From positions 62,001 through 126,000 of the forward strand of contig NZ_JBBUKT010000002.1 in NCBI RefSeq assembly GCF_038066715.1: DNA of 64,000 nt, in the 5' to 3' direction. The notes below the pieces were generated by a model. The model was not told the origin of the DNA, searched no databases, and was given only the letters and a program-made list of their open reading frames with translations. This document shows, piece by piece, positions 7,932 through 15,670 of this stretch. The number at the start of each line of letters is the position of its first letter. Position 1 is the first letter of the stretch. The position numbers and the translations under genes were made by a program. The DNA comes from Luteolibacter sp. Y139 (GTDB lineage: Bacteria; Verrucomicrobiota; Verrucomicrobiia; Verrucomicrobiales; Akkermansiaceae).

Positions 7932-8857
7932 AGAATTCCACCGTCCAGCGCCCGGCCAATCGTGGCGGCTTCACCTTGCTAGAGGTGGTGCTGGCGATGG
8001 GGCTGCTCGCCCTCTTGAGCGGGATGATTTTCTACGCGGCGAATGCGAATCTCCAGCTCGGCAATGCCGTGGTGGAGCGCCAGAACGAGGAGGCTGAAAA
8101 GCACGCCTTCATCGAGCTGATGTCGCAGCAATTTGCGTCCCTGCCGGGCAACACCCGGATGGAGCTGCTATCGAAGGATGCGGGCACCCACTATACTTCC
8201 GACCTGACGCTTCAGAACGTGCCGATGACTTTCACGTGGGCGGGGGCGGAGAAGGTGGCGAAGGCGGTCCAGCTCTCCACCGTGCTGAAGCGGGACGGCT
8301 ATCTGGACATCGTGCTGCGCTACTATGAGGAAGAGATCCTCGAGGACAGCGACAACGCGCAGAACAACAAGAAGGTGGATCCCTTCGCGGAAGTGGTGCT
8401 GCTGCAGGACGTCCGCACCTTCGAGTGGCGGGTGCTGGATGGCCGCACGATGGAGTGGAACTACGACTGGGATCTGGTGGGGCGCTTGCCGCTGCAGATG
8501 GAGCTGACGATTGCCTTCGGCAAGGAAGGCGAGCCGATGCGGCAGATTTTCTGGATCACGCCGAAGCAGGACCCCGAGGTGGCGATGCGCACGCTGCAGC
8601 AGCAGGCGATGACGGGTGGGATTGGCGGAGCGGGTGGCTTGGGTGGTGGTAACGGTATTCAAATAGGCGGTCCTGGAGGTCAGGGCGGTGGAGGCAGGGG
8701 ACCTAATGGAGGCGGCGGTGGTCGCGGTCCTGGCGGCGGAGGTGGTGGCGGTGGCCGCGGTCCGGGTGGTGGAGGCGGCGGCGGCGGTGGTCGTGGCCCT
8801 GGAGGTGGTGGTGGCCCTGGAGGTGGTGGTGGTCCATTACAAGGAGGTGGCCGATGA
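7928..8857 (+). CDS. gspJ: GspJ-like minor pseudopilin with a long polyglycine tail
   Basis: 309 aa. Prepilin signal NRGG|FTLLEVVLAMGLLALLSGM. Residues to about 225 form the globular part. From about residue 230 to the end the protein is almost pure Gly with Arg-Gly-Pro spacers (GGGRGPGGGGG type), a tail I do not expect in ordinary GspJ. The DNA there (8620-8857) is a run of GGT/GGC/GGA codons. Start and stop overlap neighbours by 4 bases each, so it sits in the coupled gspI-J-K block. Confidence 0.78.
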   Translation: MKNSTVQRPANRGGFTLLEVVLAMGLLALLSGMIFYAANANLQLGNAVVERQNEEAEKHAFIELMSQQFASLPGNTRMELLSKDAGTHYTSDLTLQNVPMTFTWAGAEKVAKAVQLSTVLKRDGYLDIVLRYYEEEILEDSDNAQNNKKVDPFAEVVLLQDVRTFEWRVLDGRTMEWNYDWDLVGRLPLQMELTIAFGKEGEPMRQIFWITPKQDPEVAMRTLQQQAMTGGIGGAGGLGGGNGIQIGGPGGQGGGGRGPNGGGGGRGPGGGGGGGGRGPGGGGGGGGGRGPGGGGGPGGGGGPLQGGGR

Positions 8858-9783
8858 AAAATTCTCGAACCAAGTCCAGGGGCTCGGCCCTTGTCGCGGT
8901 GCTGTGCCTGATCGCAATCCTTGGGATTGCCTCGATCGCTGCGATCCGGGTGGTGGCCTTTGATTCGGACGTGGCCACGTCGCAGATTCACGGTTTCCGC
9001 GCGGAGCAGCTGGCGGAGATGGGGATCGCGGTGGCGTCGAATCCGGCGGTGAAGCGCACGGATCCCTTGCTGAAGCAGTTTTCCGGAGAGAGTGGCGAGG
9101 GCTTCGAGGCCCGCATCATCTCCGAAGGGGAGAAGTTCAACATCAACGCGATCCTGCTCCGCAAGGACGAGCAGTTCCTGAAATCGCTCTTCAGCGACTG
9201 GGGGCTAACCCTCGAAGAGTCGCAGATGATGGTGGACGGGCTGATGGACTGGGTGGACCAGGACGACGAGGTGGGCCTCAATGGCGCCGAGTCGAAGTGG
9301 TATCTGGACCAAAAGCGGCTCAACCAGCCCTTCAACCGGCCCTTCTACAATCTCGACGAAATGCGGCTGGTGCGCGGCATGGACTACGTCGAAGCCGTCC
9401 GGCCGGACTGGCGGAATTGGTTCACGATCTGGAGTGGTGGCGCGCTCGACCTGAACGAGGCCTCCGCCGAATTGATCGCCGCGGCGTGCGAGATCACGCC
9501 GGAGGACGCGAATGTGATTCCCGAGACCGTCCGCGGTCCGGATGGGATCCGCGATACCGATGACGACGCACCGTTTCAATCCGTCGAACAAGCGCTTGCG
9601 CTTCTAGGCGTGGACGCCAGCCTGCGCCCTGAAATTTCCGCCCGCGTGACTGTGAACGATTCAACCACCCGCTTGGAAAGCATCGGCACCGTGGCCGGGG
9701 CGAAGCGGAAAATAACAGTCATCGTGCGCAACCGAACCGGAAGACCGGCGGTTTTGGAACGAACCGAGGAGGTGATGCCTTGA
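8854..9783 (+). CDS. gspK: Type II secretion GspK-like tip pseudopilin
   Basis: 309 aa. N-terminus SRGSALVAVLCLIAILGIASIAAIRVVA is a GspK-type hydrophobic helix after Gly; FNINAILL, a repeated WVDQDDEVG-like acidic segment, FYNLDEMRLVRGM and DLNEASAELIAAAC match the GspK pattern, including the NxNxA helix-hairpin part near residue 205-215. GspK sits at the pseudopilus tip. Coupled to gspJ by ATGA and to the next gene by a TTGA overlap. Confidence 0.87.
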   Translation: MKNSRTKSRGSALVAVLCLIAILGIASIAAIRVVAFDSDVATSQIHGFRAEQLAEMGIAVASNPAVKRTDPLLKQFSGESGEGFEARIISEGEKFNINAILLRKDEQFLKSLFSDWGLTLEESQMMVDGLMDWVDQDDEVGLNGAESKWYLDQKRLNQPFNRPFYNLDEMRLVRGMDYVEAVRPDWRNWFTIWSGGALDLNEASAELIAAACEITPEDANVIPETVRGPDGIRDTDDDAPFQSVEQALALLGVDASLRPEISARVTVNDSTTRLESIGTVAGAKRKITVIVRNRTGRPAVLERTEEVMP

Positions 9784-11027
9784 GCAAACAACAGGAAATG
9801 TCGCTGCTAGTCCCGGGTGCCCGGGGCTGGGAAATCTGGAAGCAAGCTACGACCGGCGGCTTTGTGCTGCAATCGGCCGACGGTCCTGCGCGTGCCTCGG
9901 AGCTGAGCAGCCTGCCCACGGGCAATCTGGCGATGCTGTTCCCGGTGCGCGGCTATCACGCGCTGCCCTTCAAGGCGTCCAGCACGGATGACTCGCTCTT
10001 CGACGACCTGGCGGCGATGCATGCGGAGCGGCTGGGCGTGCGCGCCGATCCGATGGCGGGCCAGCTTTCCGATACTTTCGTTGTCACCAAGGAGGAAGAG
10101 TCCGCGACCTTGCTCGGGGTGGTGCTGAAGTCACCGGGCGATGGCGACTTGCCGCCGCGCAGCCCGAAGGAGTTCGATATTTCCGCGCGTGCCTATGAGG
10201 TCCGCGGCGAGGCGGTGGCGGTGTGGATGGAATTCAGCCGCTGGGTCTTCGCCTTCTACCGGAATGGCAAGCTGCTCTACTCGCAGGCCACCTCAAGCGG
10301 TGGTGCCGCGCCGGATGCGGGGTGCCTGAAGGATATTCACCTCGCGCTCGGGCAGATGGCCATCCAAGGCCTCCAGCTCAAGCCCGAGGCGGTGCATGTC
10401 TGGTCGCCGGAAGGCGATGCGGGCAGCGCCGGCAGTCTGGCGGGCGGCTTCAATGTCCCGATCAAGGTAACGCCGCGCCCGGATCCGGTGCTGCCGGAGC
10501 CGCGCAGCAAGCTGCTGCCGGCCGACGTCCGTGCGGCCCGCCGCGCGGCCAAGTCCCGCCAGCAGAAGACGCTGGCGGTGGCCGCGGTGGTGATCGCCTA
10601 CCTCGGCGCGGCAGGCTGGTTCGGCTACGGGCTGTGGAAGGATCAAAGCCAGATCAAGAAGCTCAAGGCGCAAGCCGAGTCGATCGCCCCGGCGGCGGAC
10701 CGGCTGGCCTACGAGCAGCATCTGGCGATGTGGACCGAGCTCGATCTGGTGGTGGATGGCAACAAGGCGCCGGTGGAAATCATGTCCCGGATCGCGAAGG
10801 CGATCCCGCCGAATTCGGGCCTGCGCCTCAAGGTGGCCGATATTTCCGCCAACGAAATCAAGATCAACGGTGAAGCGCAGCAGGCCCAGCCGGTCAGCCA
10901 GTTCAGCGTGAACCTGATGAAGAACATGTCCGAGTTCAAATGGGAGAACCCGCCGCCCTCCAACTCCAACAAGGGCTGGACTTTCACCTTCACCGGGACC
11001 CGTCCCGATCCCAACGCCACCAAGTGA
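9780..11027 (+). CDS. gspL: GspL-like inner-membrane assembly protein
   Basis: 415 aa, TTG start inside the gspK stop (TTGA). Residues 1-230 are a cytoplasmic-type region in the position of the GspL actin-like domain. After a basic stretch (RAARRAAKSRQQK) comes one membrane helix near residues 264-282 (TLAVAAVVIAYLGAAGWFGYGLW), then a coiled coil and a periplasmic ferredoxin-like fold typical of GspL/PilN C-termini. GspL recruits the GspE ATPase and pairs with GspM. Sequence similarity is too weak by eye for certainty; order (K-L-M) and topology carry the call. Confidence 0.75.
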   Translation: MSKQQEMSLLVPGARGWEIWKQATTGGFVLQSADGPARASELSSLPTGNLAMLFPVRGYHALPFKASSTDDSLFDDLAAMHAERLGVRADPMAGQLSDTFVVTKEEESATLLGVVLKSPGDGDLPPRSPKEFDISARAYEVRGEAVAVWMEFSRWVFAFYRNGKLLYSQATSSGGAAPDAGCLKDIHLALGQMAIQGLQLKPEAVHVWSPEGDAGSAGSLAGGFNVPIKVTPRPDPVLPEPRSKLLPADVRAARRAAKSRQQKTLAVAAVVIAYLGAAGWFGYGLWKDQSQIKKLKAQAESIAPAADRLAYEQHLAMWTELDLVVDGNKAPVEIMSRIAKAIPPNSGLRLKVADISANEIKINGEAQQAQPVSQFSVNLMKNMSEFKWENPPPSNSNKGWTFTFTGTRPDPNATK

Positions 11028-11085
11028 TGTCGATTTACCGACAAGATTCCCTTCCGGCGGCATTTTCCTCCCGTTCCGACCTTTC

Positions 11086-11739
11086 ATGAGCGACCGCGAA
11101 AGAAAACTGGTGCTATTCTTCGGCCTTGCGGCGTTCCTGCTGGTCAATTTCTTCGTCATCTCCTGGTTCCAGAAGCAGAAGCTGAAGATTTCCAACAATC
11201 TGATCGCTGCGGAAGCTGAGGTGCAGCACGCCGAGGCGGCGGCTGGCAACTACGAGACCGTGGGGGAGGAAATGACCTGGCTGAACAACAAGATGCCGAG
11301 CCCGAAGGCCGGCCAGCTTGTGGCGACGGAACTGGAGACCTACGCGACGAATCAGGCGGGTACCCACCAGCTGACGGTCGAGAAGAAGGATTTCAAGCCG
11401 AACGACGAGACGGGGGCGCATTTCCACCGTGCGAAGTTGCAGTACAAGGTGAGCGGCCGTGAGGACTCGCTCTACCGCTGGCTGGATCGCCTGCAGATGC
11501 CGGATCAATTCAAGGCGGTGACCGCCCTGCGCCTCCAGCCGGATGCAAAGGACGACACGCTGATCGATGCCACCGTCGATGTGGAACAATGGTATGTGCC
11601 CGTGACCGAGGGCTCCGATGCCACGCCTTCCGATACGCCTGAGCCAAGCCCGGATGCCGCCCCGGCACCGGAAGCAGCTCCCGCGCCCGAGTCCGATACC
11701 GATTCGGCCCCCGAAGCCATCAAACCGCCGACCCAATGA
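11086..11739 (+). CDS. gspM: GspM-like inner-membrane assembly protein
   Basis: 217 aa. Short cytoplasmic N-terminus (MSDRERK), one membrane helix at residues 7-25 (LVLFFGLAAFLLVNFFVIS), coiled coil to about 70, then a small alpha/beta domain and a Pro/Ala/Glu-rich tail (APAPEAAPAPE) from about 180. That is the GspM/PilO plan. It would bind GspL in the inner-membrane platform. It overlaps the next gene by ATGA. Confidence 0.72.
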   Translation: MSDRERKLVLFFGLAAFLLVNFFVISWFQKQKLKISNNLIAAEAEVQHAEAAAGNYETVGEEMTWLNNKMPSPKAGQLVATELETYATNQAGTHQLTVEKKDFKPNDETGAHFHRAKLQYKVSGREDSLYRWLDRLQMPDQFKAVTALRLQPDAKDDTLIDATVDVEQWYVPVTEGSDATPSDTPEPSPDAAPAPEAAPAPESDTDSAPEAIKPPTQ

Positions 11740-12419
11740 AAACGATCGCTTTTCTGACGCTCCTTCTTGCTGGGACGACCGCCTTTGCCGCGGGACCGCC
11801 GGTGAAAAAGCCGGTGACCAGCTATCTGCACCTTTCCCAGAACTCGCCCTTCACGACCAAGCCGGTCGTCACGGCGGAGCATCGGGAAGATACCACATTC
11901 GAAGACTGGGCGCTCGGTGGCGTCTCGGAGGTCGAGGGCGGTTACATGGTGACCCTGGTGAACAAGAAGAACCAGGGTGAGACCCAGGTGATCAAGCCGC
12001 GCGGTACCGTCCACAGCACGAAGGACGAGATGAAGTGGATCAACCCCGGCGCGCCCGGCAGCTTCAAGGTCGACAAGGTCGAGTTCGGCAAGAAGAGCTG
12101 GAAAGACACCATCGTGATGGTCTCGGTCGGCGACAAGAAGGGGACGATGAAATTTGACGACAAGCAAATGGCTCCGACCGCCGCGGCGGCCGCGCCGGGC
12201 GGAAACCGTCCGCCAGGTCAGCCCGGTCAACCGGGGCAGCCCCAACCCGGCCAGCAAGTGCCGCAAGTCCAGCAGCCCGGTCAGCCGGTGCTGCCGCCCA
12301 ATCCTGCCGTGGTGGCTCCCCAGCAGCAAGGTGGTGGCAACAACCAGCAAGGAAACCGCCCGCCTCGCCAGCGCGTGCTGCCGCCCGCTCCGAACTCCTC
12401 GGGCCGTCAAAATCGCTAA
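11736..12419 (+). CDS. Small exported protein of the T2SS operon, paralog A (possible GspC/PilP-like role)
   Basis: 227 aa. Signal peptide MKTIAFLTLLLAGTTAFAAG. Residues about 50-140 are a compact beta-rich core (DWALGGVSEVEGGYMVTLVN, then KPRGTVHSTKDEMKW) followed by a Pro/Gln-rich tail ending SSGRQNR. The core layout (L-x-G-V, V-x-L-V-N, a later K-V-x-F strand) is reminiscent of the HR domain of GspC/PilP, which contacts the secretin N0 domain; this is inference only. It sits between gspM and gspD, where no GspC is otherwise found. Its paralog follows 9 bases later. Confidence 0.6.
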   Translation: MKTIAFLTLLLAGTTAFAAGPPVKKPVTSYLHLSQNSPFTTKPVVTAEHREDTTFEDWALGGVSEVEGGYMVTLVNKKNQGETQVIKPRGTVHSTKDEMKWINPGAPGSFKVDKVEFGKKSWKDTIVMVSVGDKKGTMKFDDKQMAPTAAAAAPGGNRPPGQPGQPGQPQPGQQVPQVQQPGQPVLPPNPAVVAPQQQGGGNNQQGNRPPRQRVLPPAPNSSGRQNR

Positions 12420-12428
12420 CTTTCTCCC

Positions 12429-13031
12429 ATGTTGTCGAAATCGCATTTCCTCTTGGTCGGCGTGATCGCGTCCGGGACCGTGCTTGCCGAGCCGCCGGCG
12501 GACAAAGGGCATTCGCACCTTTGGTTGAAGTCGCCGTTCACCAATCCACCGCTTCCGCCCGTCCATGACGCCCCCGATCCCCTCAATGATTGGGCGCTCG
12601 GTGGCGTTTCCGAGGTCGAGGGCGGCTACATGGTCACGCTGGTGAACACGAAGAACCAAGGCGAGACCCAGGTCATCAAGCCACGCGGCACCGTCCACAG
12701 CACGAAGGACGAGATGAAGTGGCTCAATCCCGGCGCGCCCGGCAGTTTCAAGGTCGAGAAGGTTGAATTCGACAAGACGAACTGGAAGGACACCACCGTG
12801 CTGATCTCGTCCGGTAGCAATAGCGCGACGATGAAGTTCAGCGACACGTTGCTCGCTCCAACCGCCCCGGCAGCGCCGGCCGGCGGAAACCGTCCATCAG
12901 GCCAGCCCGTGCTGCCTCCCAATCCTGCAGTTGTTCCGCCCGCCCCACAGCCGGGCAATCCAGTCAAACGCCCGTCGCACCCACCTGTTCTGCCTCCCGC
13001 TCCGCACTCCTCAGGCCGTTCCAACCGCTAA
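12429..13031 (+). CDS. Small exported protein of the T2SS operon, paralog B with a gspD-like leader
   Basis: 200 aa. The core DWALGGVSEVEGGYMVTLVN and KPRGTVHSTKDEMKW is nearly identical to paralog A, as is the tail end (VLPPAPHSSGRSNR). The signal peptide is different: MLSKSHFLLVGVIASGTVLAE matches the GspD leader MLSKSHFLLAGLIATGTALAQ, at DNA level too. The gene therefore looks like a duplicate of A joined to a copy of the gspD 5' end. The Pro-rich tail is shorter than in A. Function as for A. Confidence 0.62.
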   Translation: MLSKSHFLLVGVIASGTVLAEPPADKGHSHLWLKSPFTNPPLPPVHDAPDPLNDWALGGVSEVEGGYMVTLVNTKNQGETQVIKPRGTVHSTKDEMKWLNPGAPGSFKVEKVEFDKTNWKDTTVLISSGSNSATMKFSDTLLAPTAPAAPAGGNRPSGQPVLPPNPAVVPPAPQPGNPVKRPSHPPVLPPAPHSSGRSNR

Positions 13032-13040
13032 GTTTCTCCA

Positions 13041-15515
13041 ATGTTGTCCAAATCGCATTTCCTCCTCGCCGGCCTGATCGCTACCGGGACCGCGCTAGCC
13101 CAAGTGCCACCGCCGCCACCGGCCGGGGCTCCCGTGCAACCGGGTGCCATCCCGGCCGCCCAGCAAGCGGGTTTGAAAACGCCTGATCCGAGGTCGATCA
13201 AACAGGAAGGCTATCTCGAACCAAAGATCAATGGCGAGCGTCTGGCGGAAATCTACTCCGAGCTGACCGGCCGCCGCGTGACCGTGAGCAACGCCGCGAT
13301 CACGGCCGAGTTCCGGTTCGTGCAGCAGGGTCCGATCACCTACGGGGAAGCCGCGGAACTGCTCAAGGTGGCCGCGGTGATGGAAGGATTCGTTTTCATC
13401 CCGTCCGGCGAGAATCACGACCGGCTGGTTTATTCGCAGAACGTCGCTACCCCGGGTGGCGAGCACCTGCGCACCGTGACCGATGCCGCGGACCTGCCGG
13501 AGGGTGAGGAGGTCGTCACCTATGTGATGCAGCTGAAGCACATCAAGCCGGATGAGGTGGTGCGAACCTTCACTGCGGTCGTGAAGCAGTTCGGAAACTT
13601 CGGCTCGGTGGCCGCGGTGCCGAATGCGGCGTGCGTCCTCATCACGGAGAAGTCCTCGCTGATCCGCCGCCTGATCGAGCTTCAGGACGTGATCGACGTG
13701 CCGAAGAGCGATGTCGGCACGAAGTTCATCAAGGTCCAGTACGCGGACGTGCAGGAGCTTTCCGAGATCCTCAACGAGATTCTCAACACCAACAACCAGC
13801 AGCAGAGCACGGCCGGCGTGCAGCGCGTCCAGAACGGGGCTCCTGCACCGGTGGTAGCACCGGGCGGCGCCGTTCCAGCAGCGGTGCCGGGGGTGACGGG
13901 TGGTGAAGGCGGCGGGGCGGGGGAAGATGTGCCGATCCAGATCGTGCCGAGCCCGCGGACCAACCAGATCTTCGCGATGGGACGACCGGTGGACATCGTC
14001 TTCGTGGAAAGCCTCGTGGCAGGCTTTGACACGCCGACCGACACGCGCAACTACCTGCGCCGCAAGCTGAAGTTCCTGGCCGTGGCGGACTTCCTGCCGG
14101 TGGCCGAGCAGGCCCTGCAGCGTGCGTTCGGTGGTTCGAATAACCAAGGCGGCGCTACCGGTGGCACGCAGGGCGGCGGTCGCTCCGGCGCGAACTTCGG
14201 CGGCGGTGGTGGTGGCAACAATTCCCGCACCAACCAGGCTTCCTCTTCTCGCAGCAGTGGTAGCAGCCGCTCGGGAAGCAGCGGCAGCAGCAACGGCTTC
14301 GGTAGCAGTCAAAGCGGCAGTGGCAGCAACGGCTTCGGCGGTAGTGGCGGTGGCAGTGGTGGCGGTAGTGCCGGTGGCGGTGCCAGCGGTGACACCCTCG
14401 TCAACAACGCCCCGACTGCCCAGCTTGTCGGACGCACCTTGCTGGTGGCGGACAACATTACCAACTCACTGGTGGTCCAAGGTCCGCCAGCGAGCCTGGA
14501 GGTGATTGGCCAACTGCTCGACGAGATCGACGTGAAGGCCGAGCAGGTGATGATTTCCTGCATCTTCGGACAGCTCCAACTGAACGATGACCTGAACTAC
14601 GGTCTGGATTTCCTCCGCGAAGTGGAAAGCCGCGGCGACAACAAGATCGGCGGTCGCGGGGGCAGTGGCGCGGGTCCGACCCTGCCGCTCGATGGCAGCG
14701 CCTTCGATCCCGGCGACCTTGCCGCGACGGCTGGCCTCGGCCTCTACGGGAAGATCGGTCCTTACCTGAATCTTTACCTTCAAGCGCTGCAGGCGACCAC
14801 CAAGTTCAACATCGTTGCCCGTCCGACCGTGTTCATGGCGAACAACCAGACGGGCCGGATCCGCAGCGGTCAACAGATCGCAGTGCCGACCAACAGCTTC
14901 AACAGCGGCACCACCGGCCAGAGCACCAACATCGACTACCGCGACGTGGTGCTCGATCTGGAAGTGACCCCGCTGGTGAACTCGCCGGATGAAGTCACGC
15001 TCCAGATCTCGGTGCTGAATGACGAAGTCGTGGGCAGCCAGGTGATCGAAGGGGTCGGCGAGGTGCCGACCATTTCCACCCGCGAGTTGCTGACGACGGT
15101 CACCGTGCCGAACAACGAGACGATCGTGCTCGGTGGCTTGATCACCACACGCAACAACCAGAAGCGCTCGGGGATCCCGCTGCTCAGCCAGATCCCTTAC
15201 ATCGGGGGGATTTTTGGTTCGACGACGAACGAGACCGACCGCGAGGAGCTGCTCGTCTTCATCCAGCCGAAGATCATCAACGACAAGGGCACGCTCTATG
15301 ACGGTCAGGCGGACGTTGACTCCCGCTACAAGTTCGACGACGAAAACCGCGAATTCATCGATGGTCCAGGCGTGCTGCCGACCAAGGAAGCGCTGGGCAA
15401 GCCGGCTACCTCTGGCAAGGCGAAGAACGCTGCGCCGGTGCCGGTGGTGGAAGAGCAGGTGCAGGCTCCGCATCGCGTTTCCAGCCGTCCGAAGGGCTTC
15501 GTTAAGAATCGCTGA
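13041..15515 (+). CDS. gspD: Type II secretion secretin GspD
   Basis: 824 aa outer-membrane channel subunit. Signal peptide residues 1-21. N-domains run to about 350 (TYVMQLKHIKPDEVVRTF, IKVQYADVQELSEILNEIL are N1/N2-type repeats). A Gly/Ser/Asn-rich insert at about 365-450 precedes N3-like LLVADNITNSLVVQGPP. The secretin core spans about 510-755: ISCIFGQLQLNDDLNYGLDF, ARPTVFMANNQTG, the VTPLVN strand and the conserved VPNNETIVLGGLI then SGIPLLSQIPYIGGIF. Last gene of the operon; a terminator follows 26 bases after the stop. No pilotin is seen. Confidence 0.95.
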   Translation: MLSKSHFLLAGLIATGTALAQVPPPPPAGAPVQPGAIPAAQQAGLKTPDPRSIKQEGYLEPKINGERLAEIYSELTGRRVTVSNAAITAEFRFVQQGPITYGEAAELLKVAAVMEGFVFIPSGENHDRLVYSQNVATPGGEHLRTVTDAADLPEGEEVVTYVMQLKHIKPDEVVRTFTAVVKQFGNFGSVAAVPNAACVLITEKSSLIRRLIELQDVIDVPKSDVGTKFIKVQYADVQELSEILNEILNTNNQQQSTAGVQRVQNGAPAPVVAPGGAVPAAVPGVTGGEGGGAGEDVPIQIVPSPRTNQIFAMGRPVDIVFVESLVAGFDTPTDTRNYLRRKLKFLAVADFLPVAEQALQRAFGGSNNQGGATGGTQGGGRSGANFGGGGGGNNSRTNQASSSRSSGSSRSGSSGSSNGFGSSQSGSGSNGFGGSGGGSGGGSAGGGASGDTLVNNAPTAQLVGRTLLVADNITNSLVVQGPPASLEVIGQLLDEIDVKAEQVMISCIFGQLQLNDDLNYGLDFLREVESRGDNKIGGRGGSGAGPTLPLDGSAFDPGDLAATAGLGLYGKIGPYLNLYLQALQATTKFNIVARPTVFMANNQTGRIRSGQQIAVPTNSFNSGTTGQSTNIDYRDVVLDLEVTPLVNSPDEVTLQISVLNDEVVGSQVIEGVGEVPTISTRELLTTVTVPNNETIVLGGLITTRNNQKRSGIPLLSQIPYIGGIFGSTTNETDREELLVFIQPKIINDKGTLYDGQADVDSRYKFDDENREFIDGPGVLPTKEALGKPATSGKAKNAAPVPVVEEQVQAPHRVSSRPKGFVKNR

Positions 15516-15540
15516 ATAACGGCGAAAAATCGATTCACAG

Positions 15541-15572
15541 GGGCCGCAGAGATGCATTCTGCGGCCCTTTGT
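15541..15572 (+). terminator. Rho-independent terminator of the T2SS operon
   Basis: GGGCCGCAGA (15541-15550) pairs perfectly with TCTGCGGCCC (15558-15567) across a 7-base loop, followed by TTTGT. It lies 26 bases after the gspD stop. Confidence 0.85.
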
Positions 15573-15670
15573 ATTCCGGGACTTGCCAAAATCCGGGAAC
15601 GGGTCTCAGTTTGTCGCGCAGAACTCCGGAGACGCCCGGAAACTATCAAAAACCTCGCAATTTTAGCTCC

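Noticed and set aside
8640..8850. Repeat run considered as a CRISPR or minisatellite
   Set aside because: It is the in-frame polyglycine coding tail of GspJ; no spacers.
14150..14400. Repetitive GGC/AGC tract considered as a non-coding repeat
   Set aside because: It is in frame and codes for the Gly/Ser/Asn-rich linker of GspD.
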